Source: JAGNRR01 sp965230665 (GTDB lineage Bacteria > Bacteroidota > Bacteroidia > Chitinophagales > Chitinophagaceae). From it: a stretch of 64,000 nt of DNA. The notes under the pieces are model-generated. The model was not told the origin of the DNA. It did no database searches and worked only from the letters and a program-made list of their open reading frames with translations. The position numbers were made by a program, and so were the translations under genes. This document shows positions 51,628 to 60,522 of the stretch, piece by piece. Numbering within the stretch: position 1 is the first letter of the stretch; each line of letters begins with the position of its first letter. The stretch spans positions 3,162,001-3,226,000 of the forward strand of contig CBDDLM010000004.1 of NCBI GenBank assembly GCA_965230665.1, in the 5' to 3' direction.

Positions 51628-51948
51628 ATGAAATCAGTTGTAATTCTTAGTCTCAGTGTATGTTTAATAGTGATCGCGTCTTGTGTAAAGCCTAAAGAGC
51701 CAAGAGCTCGTATTTGTCCTGAAGAACCTATTGTAATAACAACTAAGGATACATTAGTGCTTGAGAATTGCTCAGAAAACTACGAAACACAACGTTGGGA
51801 TTTGCCGAATGGAGCATTTAGTACCCAGAATTCAATTGCGTTTGCAAGTCCTACACCAGGTGTTTATTATATACAGTTAAAAGTAAAGAACAACGACTAC
51901 GCGAATGATTATGTTACACAACGCAAGGTTGAAGTTAAGTTGCCTTAA
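51628..51948 (+). CDS. Small lipoprotein with PKD-like domain
   Basis: This 106-residue protein has a lipoprotein signal (VIASC, Cys19). A single beta-sandwich domain resembles PKD/Ig-like folds (DTLVLENCSENYETQRWDLP, GAFSTQNSIAFASPTPGVYY, IQLKVKNNDY). The CSENYETQRWDLPNG segment mirrors the PKD core of strands B and C. Function is unknown, probably surface binding or structural. Its stop codon shares TTAA with the stop of the convergent serine hydrolase gene. Confidence 0.75.
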   Translation: MKSVVILSLSVCLIVIASCVKPKEPRARICPEEPIVITTKDTLVLENCSENYETQRWDLPNGAFSTQNSIAFASPTPGVYYIQLKVKNNDYANDYVTQRKVEVKLP

Positions 51949-53111
51949 CCGTTGTTTTGATCTTCAAATAATACAGCTTTTTCTCGAGGTGAAATAATCC
52001 TAAAGATCTTCTCGGGCTGTTTATAAATCTTAGTATTATACTTATTCCCTAAAACGATAATAGTAAAGTTGTCATTTAAAAATCTATAGAAGGCTGTGTT
52101 ATTACCATGCCACCAGCCATTGTGATAAACTACACGCATATTTTCAGCAGGGTAGTGAATCATACGCCACCCTAGTCCGTAATTTTTCTGAGAGGGTTTC
52201 TCAAAACTATATGGCTTATATGCTGCTTTCAAAGTAGTCCATTTCAGCAGCTTATTTGAGTAAAGCGCTTGGTCCCATTTGTATAAATCTCTTACACAGC
52301 TATAGACCCCCTTATCTCCATATACGCCATCATGATGCATATCTTTATAATGCTTCCAACCAGCTTTATAGCTTAAGGCTTTGTTAGTTTTTGTGGGTAA
52401 ATTTGGGTCATGGATTTCTGTATTCGTCATACCCAATTTTTTGAAGATAAAACGCTCGACGAAATATTTAAAGCGCATACCACTTACACGCTCAACGATA
52501 GAAGCTAGGATCGCATAGTTACTATTGCTGTATTTGAAATTTGTATTAGAAGGAAAATATAAGCTAGGCTGTTTTGTTGCAAAAAGGTTCACAATGTCTT
52601 CATTATTCAGGTAAGGTTTGTCTGGTGATGCCGCAGCAAATTTGATATAATCCTTCAACCCACTTCTGTGGTTCAAAAGCATCCGCACTGTGATCTGACT
52701 GTATGGAAATTCTGGAATATATTTTTTGACCTGGTCATCAATGTCTAGAAGACCTTTGTCAGACAGTGCCAAAATAGCCGCACTGGTAAATGGTTTTGAG
52801 GTTGAAGCTAATTGACTATTCGTTTTTTCGCTCCATTTAATTCCTTTTTCTCTATTGCTATACCCAAAGTATCGTTCGTATACGATACGACCTCTATAAC
52901 CTATTAAAACACTGCCATTGAACCCTTTGGCTACTTCAGCGGCATAGAAACTATCGAGTCTTTTGATAATTTCTTTGTGCCTGCGTGAATTTGGATTTCT
53001 GAAATCATAACCCATGCGCCCAAAATCCGGAACCTTTTCTGGAGCAGCAAAAGCAGCTGGTGCTATAAAAAATAAGGCAAGGAAGCAGACTAGAATCAAT
53101 TTTGGGTTCAT
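51945..53111 (-). CDS. Serine hydrolase, class C beta-lactamase/DD-peptidase family, exported
   Basis: This 388-residue protein has a signal peptide (AAFAAP at about 20-24). The active-site motifs of the family are present: Ser103-x-x-Lys106 in ASTSKPFTS, YSNSNY (Tyr-x-Asn) and an HNG near the C-terminus (VVYHNGWWHGN). Members include EstB-type esterases, D-aminopeptidases and PBP-related enzymes, so the substrate is open. A longer frame from 53135 exists, but TACCTTTG (53124-53117) lies inside that extension and ends 5 nt before ATG 53111, which fixes the start there. It is convergent with the small lipoprotein gene. Confidence 0.9.
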   Translation of the reverse strand: MNPKLILVCFLALFFIAPAAFAAPEKVPDFGRMGYDFRNPNSRRHKEIIKRLDSFYAAEVAKGFNGSVLIGYRGRIVYERYFGYSNREKGIKWSEKTNSQLASTSKPFTSAAILALSDKGLLDIDDQVKKYIPEFPYSQITVRMLLNHRSGLKDYIKFAAASPDKPYLNNEDIVNLFATKQPSLYFPSNTNFKYSNSNYAILASIVERVSGMRFKYFVERFIFKKLGMTNTEIHDPNLPTKTNKALSYKAGWKHYKDMHHDGVYGDKGVYSCVRDLYKWDQALYSNKLLKWTTLKAAYKPYSFEKPSQKNYGLGWRMIHYPAENMRVVYHNGWWHGNNTAFYRFLNDNFTIIVLGNKYNTKIYKQPEKIFRIISPREKAVLFEDQNNG

Positions 53112-53116
53112 AATCT

Positions 53117-53124
53117 CAAAGGTA
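53117..53124 (-). promoter_or_regulatory. -7 promoter element (TACCTTTG), leaderless serine hydrolase
   Basis: An exact TAnnTTTG on the minus strand sits 5 nt before ATG 53111 and within the longer frame from 53135, so it decides the start. Confidence 0.65.
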
Positions 53125-53290
53125 TTAAGGCCCATTGAGTTAGCTGTGTTAAAATTATTAAGCGGATTGTTAATTATTATGTAGGGTTATGCACATTTGA
53201 AATATTTAATGATCAATCCTTTTATGGATGACTGGTCTCTTTGCATTAAAAAAAAGATTGTCGATTCTCTTTTCACGATTTGCTACATTG

Positions 53291-53298
53291 TATCTTCG
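53291..53298 (+). promoter_or_regulatory. -7-like element (TATCTTCG) for the acyl-CoA dehydrogenase gene
   Basis: It is one mismatch from TAnnTTTG, 18 nt before ATG 53317. It supports that start rather than the far upstream frame opening at 53197. Confidence 0.45.
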
Positions 53299-53316
53299 CG
53301 CAAACTCTTATATAAT

Positions 53317-54459
53317 ATGAATTTTCAACTATCCGAAGAACATTTAATGATCCAACAGGCAGCACGAGATTTTGCTCAAACTGAATTATTGCCTGGTGTA
53401 ATTGAACGTGATGAAAAACAAGAATTTCCCGCAGAGCAAATTAAAAAAATGGGGGAGCTTGGTTTTATGGGAATGATGGTTGATCCCAAATACAACGGAG
53501 GCGGAATGGATAGTATCTCCTACGTATTGGCAATGGAAGAAATATCTAAAGTAGATGCTTCTGCTTCTGTTTGCATGAGTGTAAATAATTCACTTTATAG
53601 CTGGGGAATTGAAACTTATGGTACCGAGGAGCAAAAAGAGAAGTATCTAAAACCTGCAGCTACTGGAGAAAAAATTGGAGCTTTTTTATTAAGCGAGCCA
53701 GAAGCTGGTAGTGATGCTACATCCCAGCGCACTACAGCGGAGGATAAAGGCGATTATTATCTTCTAAATGGGATTAAAAATTGGATTACCAACGGTAATA
53801 CGGCTTCATTTTATATTGTGATAGCCCAAACTGATATTGAAAAAAAGCATAGAGGAATAAACGCTTTTATTGTAGAGAAAGATTCGGAAGGTGTAGAAGT
53901 TGGTGCTAAAGAAAATAAAATGGGTATTAGAGGAAGTGATACACATTCAATTAGTTTTCAAGATGTAAAAGTGCCCAAAGAAAACAGAATTGGCGAAGAT
54001 GGCTTTGGGTTTAAGTTTGCTATGAAAATTCTTTCTGGTGGACGAATTGGTATTGCGTCTCAAGCCTTAGGTATAGCTAGCGGAGCTTATGAACTAGCCC
54101 TTAAATATTCGAAAGAGCGTAAGGCTTTTGGAACCGAAATTATGAATCACCAAGCCATTCAATTTAAGCTAGCGGATATGGCTACCGAAATTGAAGCAGC
54201 GCGACTGCTGTGTCTGAAAGCAGCTTATCTGAAAGATACAGGTGGCGATTATACACAGGCTGCGGCTATGGCTAAATTATATGCAAGTGAAATTGCTCAA
54301 AAAGCAACAACAGAGGCCGTGCAAATACATGGTGGTTATGGTTATGTAAAGGAGTTTCATGTGGAGCGTTTAATGCGAGATGCCAAGATTACTCAGATTT
54401 ATGAAGGAACAAGCGAAGTACAACGTATTGTAATAGCTCGTGGTATTTTAAAGGGCTAA
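53317..54459 (+). CDS. Acyl-CoA dehydrogenase
   Basis: This 380-residue flavoprotein oxidises acyl-CoA to trans-2-enoyl-CoA. It has FLLSEPEAGSDA near the FAD site, GIKNWITNGNTA, MGIRGSDTHSI, RIGIASQALGIASGAYEL, ALKYSKERKAFG, VQIHGGYGYVKEF and the catalytic Glu in IYEGTSEVQRIVIARGI. Length and motifs are those of short-chain acyl-CoA dehydrogenases. The upstream in-frame extension (from 53197) lacks conservation, and a -7-like element lies inside it. The end is followed by a hairpin. Confidence 0.93.
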   Translation: MNFQLSEEHLMIQQAARDFAQTELLPGVIERDEKQEFPAEQIKKMGELGFMGMMVDPKYNGGGMDSISYVLAMEEISKVDASASVCMSVNNSLYSWGIETYGTEEQKEKYLKPAATGEKIGAFLLSEPEAGSDATSQRTTAEDKGDYYLLNGIKNWITNGNTASFYIVIAQTDIEKKHRGINAFIVEKDSEGVEVGAKENKMGIRGSDTHSISFQDVKVPKENRIGEDGFGFKFAMKILSGGRIGIASQALGIASGAYELALKYSKERKAFGTEIMNHQAIQFKLADMATEIEAARLLCLKAAYLKDTGGDYTQAAAMAKLYASEIAQKATTEAVQIHGGYGYVKEFHVERLMRDAKITQIYEGTSEVQRIVIARGILKG

Positions 54460-54486
54460 GCGTTAGAACAAAAAAAATGATATTAT

Positions 54487-54510
54487 AACCCTCCTATTTA
54501 TAGGAGGGTT
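54487..54510 (+). terminator. Intrinsic terminator of the acyl-CoA dehydrogenase gene
   Basis: AACCCTCCTA and TAGGAGGGTT form a perfect 10-bp stem around a TTTA loop. The T-run after it is short and overlaps the next promoter. Confidence 0.75.
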
Positions 54511-54518
54511 TATCTTTG
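54511..54518 (+). promoter_or_regulatory. -7 promoter element (TATCTTTG) for the S9 peptidase gene
   Basis: An exact TAnnTTTG directly abuts the upstream terminator, with 33 nt to ATG 54552. Confidence 0.6.
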
Positions 54519-54551
54519 GTAGCACCTCTTATTTAAGAATTTAAAATAACT

Positions 54552-56714
54552 ATGAAACATATATTAACACTCATACTTGTAACTATAAGTTTACTTTCAA
54601 ATGCACAAAGTAAACAAATCACCCTTGAAGATATCTGGAAGAAGGGAACATTTGGTGGAGACTATGTAAGAGGCTTTAGTTCCTTTGGGTCGGGTGAATC
54701 TTATCGTGCCATTGAAAAGGGTGACTTAGTCATTAGAAGCTTTAAAACGGGTAAACGAACAGGTATATATGAGTGGTACAAAGATTTATCTTATCATGAT
54801 GAAAAGTTGAAGGTTTCTTCTTACAAGTTCTCTAAGGATAATAGAAAGATCCTTTTGTATACAGAGCCTGAGCGAATCTATAGACGAAGTGCGGCCTATA
54901 AAGTATTCGTTTATAATGTGATTAGCAAAGAAACTAAACTAATAAGCCAAGATAAAGTACTTCATGCTACATTTTCACCAACATCAGACCAGATTGCCTT
55001 CGTGAAAAATAACAACCTATATACTTATCAACTAGCAAACGAAATAACGACACCGATTACAACAGATGGCTCTGAGAATATTATCAACGGGAATTGTGAT
55101 TGGGTATATGAAGAGGAGTTTGGATTTACTAAGGCATTTCAATGGAGCCCTGATGGAAGATATCTAGCATTCTATCGTTTTGATCAAACCAAGGTTCCTG
55201 AATTCACAATGATGTATTTTAGAGAATTGTATCCTGAAAAATATCAGTTTAAATATCCCAAGGCGGGCGATCCTAATTCTAAGCTTAAAATTGGGCTATA
55301 CAGTGTTCAAGATAATGAGACGAATTATTTAGAATATGAAGAGGAGTATATTCCAAGAATTAAATGGACTCAATTTGACAAACGTCTTGTTATTTATACG
55401 CTCAATCGACATCAGAATCAACTGCGATTTTATAAAGTGAATCCTCGTACACTAAGAGATAAAGTCGTTTATGAAGAAACCAATAAATACTATATTGATA
55501 TATCCGATGAAATTACATTCTTAAAGAACGAAAATGCCTTTCTATTTACAAGCGAGAAATCTGGGTATAATCATATCTATTACCATGATATGGATAACGA
55601 TGAAACAACCCCTATTACAACAGGTGAATGGGAGGTAACCAAGCTTTTTGGCCTAGACGAAAACGGAATGAAAGAAACAGTTGACCATGCATATTATATG
55701 AGTACTGAAGTATCTCCGTTGGAAAGAAACCTGTATGCCATTAATATCAATACGGGCCAGAAGAAAAAATTGACGCCTCAAAAAGGCTGGCACAGTGTAT
55801 CCTGGGGTAAAGGTTTTCGATATTTTATTGATAATTATTCAACCTTAAATACGCCAAGTGTTTATTCTGTAAAAGACCATACAGGAAAAATGGTACGCGA
55901 GCTAAAAGATAATGAAAAGCTTAAGGAAAAAATGCGTGATTATAATATAGTGGCTGCGGAGTTAATAAAAGTTCCGATTAGTCGAGATGTTTATTTGAAT
56001 GGTTGGATCATAAAGCCAAATAATATGGAGCCTGGTAAAAAGTACCCTCTAATTATGTTCCAATATTCAGGCCCCGGCTCGCAACAGGTTGCTAATAAAT
56101 TTTCGGGAGGGAATTTTTGGTGGCACCAAATGTTAGCACAACAAGGTTATGTTGTGGCTTGTGTAGACGGGCGTGGAACTGGTTATCGTGGCGAAGCATT
56201 TAAGAAAATGACTTATTTACAACTGGGGCGTTATGAAACAGATGATCAAATTGCAGCGGCGAAATATTTAGGTTCTAAGAGTTATATAGATAAATCAAGA
56301 ATTGGTATTTGGGGTTGGAGTTATGGTGGATATATGAGTAGTATTTGTATCGCCAAAGGTGCAGATGTATTTAAAAGTGCAATTGCAGTAGCACCTGTTA
56401 CAAATTGGCGCTATTATGATAATATTTATACGGAGCGGTATATGAGAACTCCACAAGAAAACCCTGAAGGATATGATGATAATAGTCCAATTAATATGGT
56501 CGACCAAATTAAAGGCAACTATCTACTAATTCATGGTAGTGGTGATGATAATGTGCATTATCAAAATACAATGGAGATGATCAATGCTTTAATTAAGGAA
56601 GATGTTGAATTTGACAGTGAAATTTATCCAAACCGAAATCACGGTATTTATGGAGGAAATACACGTTATCACCTTTATAAGAAAATGACTAAGTTCTGGT
56701 TAGATAAACTTTAG
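54552..56714 (+). CDS. Dipeptidyl peptidase IV-type S9 serine peptidase, exported
   Basis: This 720-residue protein has a signal peptide (NAQSK at about 17-21), an eight-bladed beta-propeller region (about 30-470) and the alpha/beta hydrolase domain. The triad is Ser590 in GWSYGGYMS, Asp665 in GSGDDNVHY and His697 in NRNHGIYG, as in DPP-IV. A double-Glu motif (VYEEEFGFTKAFQWSPDG) for recognising the N-terminus of the substrate is present. It removes X-Pro dipeptides from peptides, probably in the periplasm, in amino-acid scavenging. Its stop shares TTAG with the stop of the convergent gene. Confidence 0.93.
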   Translation: MKHILTLILVTISLLSNAQSKQITLEDIWKKGTFGGDYVRGFSSFGSGESYRAIEKGDLVIRSFKTGKRTGIYEWYKDLSYHDEKLKVSSYKFSKDNRKILLYTEPERIYRRSAAYKVFVYNVISKETKLISQDKVLHATFSPTSDQIAFVKNNNLYTYQLANEITTPITTDGSENIINGNCDWVYEEEFGFTKAFQWSPDGRYLAFYRFDQTKVPEFTMMYFRELYPEKYQFKYPKAGDPNSKLKIGLYSVQDNETNYLEYEEEYIPRIKWTQFDKRLVIYTLNRHQNQLRFYKVNPRTLRDKVVYEETNKYYIDISDEITFLKNENAFLFTSEKSGYNHIYYHDMDNDETTPITTGEWEVTKLFGLDENGMKETVDHAYYMSTEVSPLERNLYAININTGQKKKLTPQKGWHSVSWGKGFRYFIDNYSTLNTPSVYSVKDHTGKMVRELKDNEKLKEKMRDYNIVAAELIKVPISRDVYLNGWIIKPNNMEPGKKYPLIMFQYSGPGSQQVANKFSGGNFWWHQMLAQQGYVVACVDGRGTGYRGEAFKKMTYLQLGRYETDDQIAAAKYLGSKSYIDKSRIGIWGWSYGGYMSSICIAKGADVFKSAIAVAPVTNWRYYDNIYTERYMRTPQENPEGYDDNSPINMVDQIKGNYLLIHGSGDDNVHYQNTMEMINALIKEDVEFDSEIYPNRNHGIYGGNTRYHLYKKMTKFWLDKL

Positions 56715-57337
56715 TCTCTGCATTCGGATTTGTACAGATTCATATAATCAAATACAATCACTTCAGCTTCTACAGGAAAATCTTGACGCAAGTTAACGTT
56801 TTCTTTTACTCGCTGTGTCATTTTATAAACTTTACACCAATTACCTTCCATGGCAATTTGTGCACCGATTAAAGCATCGATCAAGTGGAACGTATAGCTA
56901 TGTTGACTTCTTCGAGACTTGATTACAGCGAGTTCTGAGATCTTTTTTGCGTCATTTACATCAAAGTAGTTATCCATTGCCTTTAAGTAGGCAAGGCACA
57001 GAAGCTCGTCGGCATCAATTTTTTTATAGAAAGCATCGCTCGTTCGCTGTATCCCCATTCTCATCTCTATAAAATCTAAATAGGTATTGTAGTTATTTTG
57101 CCCGTTAAAGTTCCAACCAAGGGCGTTAATAACGGCCATTTTGATATCAATAGGGTAGGCTCGGTCAGATAGGTAGAGCATGAGTTCATTCGTCAACTTA
57201 CCTTTTGCATCTAGTGCTTCATGTACAATTTCATACTCTTCATAAACGGTATAAAAATTAGTAGAAGTTATTGGAGAATCTGCAAGAGCTACATGTCCTA
57301 TAAAAATAATCGCAAGTAAAAAAATAACTTTTCTCAT
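56711..57337 (-). CDS. Exported protein of unknown function, predicted all-helical
   Basis: This 208-residue protein has a signal peptide (1-19, HVALADS). The mature part is helical with repeated short helices (MLYLSDRAYPIDIKMAVINA, YLDFIEMRMGIQR, DELLCLAYLKAMDNYFDVND, SELAVIKSRRSQHSYTFHL). Several Cys residues and the periodicity suggest a small TPR- or HEAT-like helical array in the periplasm. I recognise no family. It shares its 4-nt stop region with the convergent S9 peptidase gene, and the ABC transporter gene lies upstream on the same strand, 33 nt away, so it may be cotranscribed with it. Confidence 0.65.
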   Translation of the reverse strand: MRKVIFLLAIIFIGHVALADSPITSTNFYTVYEEYEIVHEALDAKGKLTNELMLYLSDRAYPIDIKMAVINALGWNFNGQNNYNTYLDFIEMRMGIQRTSDAFYKKIDADELLCLAYLKAMDNYFDVNDAKKISELAVIKSRRSQHSYTFHLIDALIGAQIAMEGNWCKVYKMTQRVKENVNLRQDFPVEAEVIVFDYMNLYKSECRD

Positions 57338-57370
57338 ACTTATAAATTTGAAAACCTAAGTTACAAAAAA

Positions 57371-59077
57371 CTATTCAAATAAGGAATTCGCAATCAACTC
57401 TTGCGTGTAATGGTGTTGAGCATTATGGTAAATATCTTCCGCTCCATTATATTCAATGATTCGACCTTTATGCATTACAGCAATTCGATCACTAATATGT
57501 TTAACAACCGAGATGTCATGCGAAATGAACATATAGGTTAATTCAAACTCATCTCGCAATTGAACAAGTAGATTAAGAACTTGCGCTTGAACGCTCACAT
57601 CAAGAGCACTTACACTTTCGTCGCAAATGATTAACTTGGGAGATACCGCTAGGGCTCGTGCTATACAAATCCGTTGTCGCTGACCACCCGAAAATTCATG
57701 AGGATATCGGTTATAATGTATTGCGTTCAAACCTACTTTTTCCAACAGTTCAATTGTTTTCTTCTTTCTATCCTTATAGGAATACAAGCCATGTACTTCC
57801 ATAGGCTCTTTCACGGCTTGTCCAATACTAATTCTAGGGTTAAGACTTGAATATGGGTCTTGAAATATAATTTGAACATCTTTCTGATAAGCTAGTTTTT
57901 CAGATTTCGACATAGTCGTAAGATGTTGCCCTTTGTATAAGATGTTTCCGTCCGTAATATCGGCTAAACCTACAATACTTTTACCCAAAGTTGTTTTACC
58001 GCATCCGCTTTCTCCAACGATGCCCAGAGTTTCTCCTTGCTTGATTTCGATCGAAACTTCGTTCAGAGCTTCAAACCAATGTGTTGTTTTACCGAACACG
58101 TTTTTATGAATTGGATACCAGGTAGATAATTTTTTAGTCTCTAATATGGTATCAGAAGTAAGAAGTTTACCCAGTCTGTGCTTTCTATCCTGTTCTGAAA
58201 TGAAAATTTTCTCAAATTGGAAATACGTTTTATCCTTTTCGAAGGTAAAGTCATCTACTTGAGGTAAGAATTTTATACTTTCATCAACATTGGGCCGGCA
58301 ATGAATAAGGCCTTGTGTGTATGCATTTTGAGGAGCTTTAAATATTCGACTTGTAGTTCCTTGTTCAACAAGTTTGCCTTTTTTCATAACGAGGACCCTG
58401 TCCGCAAAGTGGTTTACAAGACCTAAATCATGTGTAATAAATAGGATTCCCATTTCATACTTCTCTTGTAGATCTTTTAGAAGGTCTAGAATGGTTCTTT
58501 GTACACTGACATCTAATGCCGTTGTTGGCTCATCGGCAATTAGTATCTTAGGGCGACAACTAATTGCCATGGCAATCATAACACGTTGTTTTTGTCCACC
58601 AGAAATCTCATGAGGATATTTATCTAATAGAGATTCCGGATTTGGTAGACGAACTTCTTCAAAAAGTCTGATTGTTTCCTCAACAGCCTGTTGTTTTGAT
58701 AATTTCTCATGTAGAAGAAGAACTTCCAACACCTGATCGCCACATTTTTTTAGTGGATTAAGGCTTGTCATGGGTTCTTGGAAGATCATGGCGATTTTAT
58801 TTCCCCTTATTCTCTCCAAGTCCGTTTTGCTCAGCTTTAATAGATTTGCACCGTCAAACCAAGCTTCACCAGAAGTAATTTCCGCTGGAGGTGTGGGCAA
58901 AAGCCCCATAAGACTTAAAGCACTAATTGACTTTCCACTCCCGCTTTCACCAACAATGGCTAGGGTTTCTTTTTTATAGAGATCAAAGGAAATTTGCTCA
59001 GTACCAGAGCGTAATCCATCATCAGTTTTAAACTGAATGCTTAGATTATCTACACGAAGTAAAGGTGTGGTTTGCAC
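57371..59077 (-). CDS. ABC transporter ATP-binding protein with two fused ATPase domains (Opp/Dpp type)
   Basis: This 568-residue protein has two complete ABC domains. The first has Walker A GESGSGKS (43-50), signature SGGQKQR and Walker B ILIADEPTTAL. The second has Walker A GESGCGKT, signature SGGQRQR and Walker B LIICDESVSAL. Each is followed by the H-loop (FITHD, FISHD). The oligopeptide/dipeptide-type C-terminal extension is partly visible (YTQGLIHCRPN). It would power import of peptides or similar solutes by a permease pair encoded elsewhere. The GTG start is fixed by TACATTTG 4 nt upstream. No binding protein or permease is adjacent. Confidence 0.93.
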   Translation of the reverse strand: MQTTPLLRVDNLSIQFKTDDGLRSGTEQISFDLYKKETLAIVGESGSGKSISALSLMGLLPTPPAEITSGEAWFDGANLLKLSKTDLERIRGNKIAMIFQEPMTSLNPLKKCGDQVLEVLLLHEKLSKQQAVEETIRLFEEVRLPNPESLLDKYPHEISGGQKQRVMIAMAISCRPKILIADEPTTALDVSVQRTILDLLKDLQEKYEMGILFITHDLGLVNHFADRVLVMKKGKLVEQGTTSRIFKAPQNAYTQGLIHCRPNVDESIKFLPQVDDFTFEKDKTYFQFEKIFISEQDRKHRLGKLLTSDTILETKKLSTWYPIHKNVFGKTTHWFEALNEVSIEIKQGETLGIVGESGCGKTTLGKSIVGLADITDGNILYKGQHLTTMSKSEKLAYQKDVQIIFQDPYSSLNPRISIGQAVKEPMEVHGLYSYKDRKKKTIELLEKVGLNAIHYNRYPHEFSGGQRQRICIARALAVSPKLIICDESVSALDVSVQAQVLNLLVQLRDEFELTYMFISHDISVVKHISDRIAVMHKGRIIEYNGAEDIYHNAQHHYTQELIANSLFE

Positions 59078-59081
59078 CCAT

Positions 59082-59089
59082 CAAATGTA
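59082..59089 (-). promoter_or_regulatory. -7 promoter element (TACATTTG), leaderless ABC ATPase gene
   Basis: An exact TAnnTTTG on the minus strand sits 4 nt before GTG 59077. It is one of the clearest leaderless arrangements in the window. Confidence 0.65.
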
Positions 59090-59108
59090 AAGATAATTTC
59101 TGGGAAGG

Positions 59109-59879
59109 TTAGTAACGCAAGTGCTTTACCGTAAGGCCGTTATTTATAAGTTGCTTTAAGGATTCAATGCCAATATCCAAGTGTTGTTTTACGTATTTAG
59201 CCGTAACTGTTTTGTCACTTTTATCTGTTTTAACTCCTTCAGGAGTCATAGGTTCATCGCTTACAAGTAGGAGAGCGCCCATAGATATTCGGTTACTAAA
59301 GGCTGTAATAAACAAGGTAGCTGTTTCCATATCAATAGCATCTACACGAAGACTTCTCAAATATTTTTTGAACTCTTCGTCGTGTTCCCAAACTCTTCGA
59401 TTTGTGGTATAAACAGTGCTAGACCAATAATCCAATTTCATATCTCGGATAGAAGTAGAAATTGCCTTCTGCAATGCAAATGCTGGAAGGGCAGGGACCT
59501 CTGGTGGAAAATAGTCGTTACTACTTCCTTCTCCCCGAATGGCAGCAATAGGTAGGATTAGATCTCCGACTTTATTTTTACTCTTTAAGCCGCCACATTT
59601 TCCAAGAAATAAAACAGCCTTAGGTTCTATCGCGCTTAGTAAGTCTATGACAAGAGCAGCCATTGGAGAGCCCATCCCAAAATTAATAATTGTGATCCCC
59701 TCAGCAGTAGCAGAAGGCATCGCTTTATCCTTACCTACGACCTCAACATCATGATGAATAGCGAACATGTTAACGTAATTTTGAAAGTTGGTCAAGAGGA
59801 TATATTCACCAAAATGAGATAGACCTTGCCCAGTATATCTAGGTAACCAATTGTCAACGATTTCCTTCTTTGTCTTCAT
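59109..59879 (-). CDS. amn: AMP nucleosidase (short form)
   Basis: This 256-residue protein contains the nucleoside-phosphorylase-like core: TIINFGMGSPMAALVIDLL, VLFLGKCGGL, NKVGDLILPIAAIRGEGSSN, VDAIDMETATLF (the catalytic ME.. region) and LLVSDEPMTPEG. Short AMP nucleosidases of this kind cleave AMP to adenine and ribose 5-phosphate; the longer E. coli form has an extra N-terminal domain missing here. It acts in purine salvage. It lies between ndk and the ABC transporter gene on the same strand and has no clear promoter of its own, although a terminator lies upstream after ndk. Confidence 0.9.
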   Translation of the reverse strand: MKTKKEIVDNWLPRYTGQGLSHFGEYILLTNFQNYVNMFAIHHDVEVVGKDKAMPSATAEGITIINFGMGSPMAALVIDLLSAIEPKAVLFLGKCGGLKSKNKVGDLILPIAAIRGEGSSNDYFPPEVPALPAFALQKAISTSIRDMKLDYWSSTVYTTNRRVWEHDEEFKKYLRSLRVDAIDMETATLFITAFSNRISMGALLLVSDEPMTPEGVKTDKSDKTVTAKYVKQHLDIGIESLKQLINNGLTVKHLRY

Positions 59880-59921
59880 GAATTATGATTCTTTACATAA
59901 AGATACTTATATAAAAATGAA

Positions 59922-59951
59922 AAAACCTTTGTCTAAAAAGACAAAGGTTTT
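59922..59951 (-). terminator. Intrinsic terminator downstream of ndk
   Basis: AAAACCTTTGTC and GACAAAGGTTTT form a perfect 12-bp stem around TAAAAA. It ends transcription of ndk (minus strand) before amn. Confidence 0.8.
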
Positions 59952-59973
59952 AATAGTATTCTGTAAGAACTAT

Positions 59974-60390
59974 CTAGAAGGTTTCTAAACTACTAAAGAA
60001 GAAATCACCTTCTATTTTTGCGTTCTCGTCGCTATCACTTCCATGAACAGCATTTTCTCCTAGGCTGCGTGCATACATTTTACGAATAGTCCCTTCCTCC
60101 GCTTCTGCCGGGTTTGTAGCACCGATCAATTTACGAAAGTCAGCAACAGCATTATCTTTTTCTAAGATAGCTGCAATTATGTGTCCGCTGCTCATGAAAT
60201 CTGTTAGTTCCCCATAGAATGGACGCTCTTTATGTACTTCATAAAATTGGCCTGCTTTTTCTTTTGAAAGCTTGGTCATCTTCATTGCCTTAATTGTAAA
60301 TCCAGCTTCGTTGATTTTTGCCAAAATTGCACCAATGTGTCCATCTTGAACAGCATCAGGCTTAATCATAGTAAAAGTTCTATTAGACAT
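59974..60390 (-). CDS. ndk: Nucleoside diphosphate kinase
   Basis: This 138-residue enzyme equilibrates nucleoside di- and triphosphates by a phosphohistidine intermediate. The catalytic His116 lies in NAVHGSDS. TFTMIKPDAVQDGHIG at the N-terminus and RKLIGATNPAEAEEGTIR are conserved. Length is normal. A TACTTTTG element (60415-60408) lies 17 nt before the ATG, so this is a single-gene unit with a short leader. A strong terminator follows. Confidence 0.96.
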   Translation of the reverse strand: MSNRTFTMIKPDAVQDGHIGAILAKINEAGFTIKAMKMTKLSKEKAGQFYEVHKERPFYGELTDFMSSGHIIAAILEKDNAVADFRKLIGATNPAEAEEGTIRKMYARSLGENAVHGSDSDENAKIEGDFFFSSLETF

Positions 60391-60407
60391 TTTTTATTAT
60401 TTGCGCG

Positions 60408-60415
60408 CAAAAGTA
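60408..60415 (-). promoter_or_regulatory. -7 promoter element (TACTTTTG) for ndk
   Basis: An exact TAnnTTTG on the minus strand sits 17 nt before the ATG. Confidence 0.6.
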
Positions 60416-60506
60416 AGGATTCCTTTATCGTTTCTGATAGAATGCTGAAAGTTTAATTGTTAAGACACAGGAAACGCTGTTCAATTCTTATCAGTCTTAT
60501 CCTGCT

Positions 60507-60514
60507 TATTTTTG
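60507..60514 (+). promoter_or_regulatory. -7 promoter element (TATTTTTG) that fixes the MtfA-like start
   Basis: An exact TAnnTTTG sits 8 nt before ATG 60523. It rules out the in-frame TTG at 60457. Confidence 0.6.
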
Positions 60515-60522
60515 ATAATGGT

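Noticed and set aside
53197..53316. Upstream in-frame extension of the acyl-CoA dehydrogenase (and similarly for DUF445 at 40482, serine hydrolase at 53135, MtfA-like at 60457)
   Set aside because: Promoter elements lie inside or just before the conserved starts, and the extensions show no family similarity.
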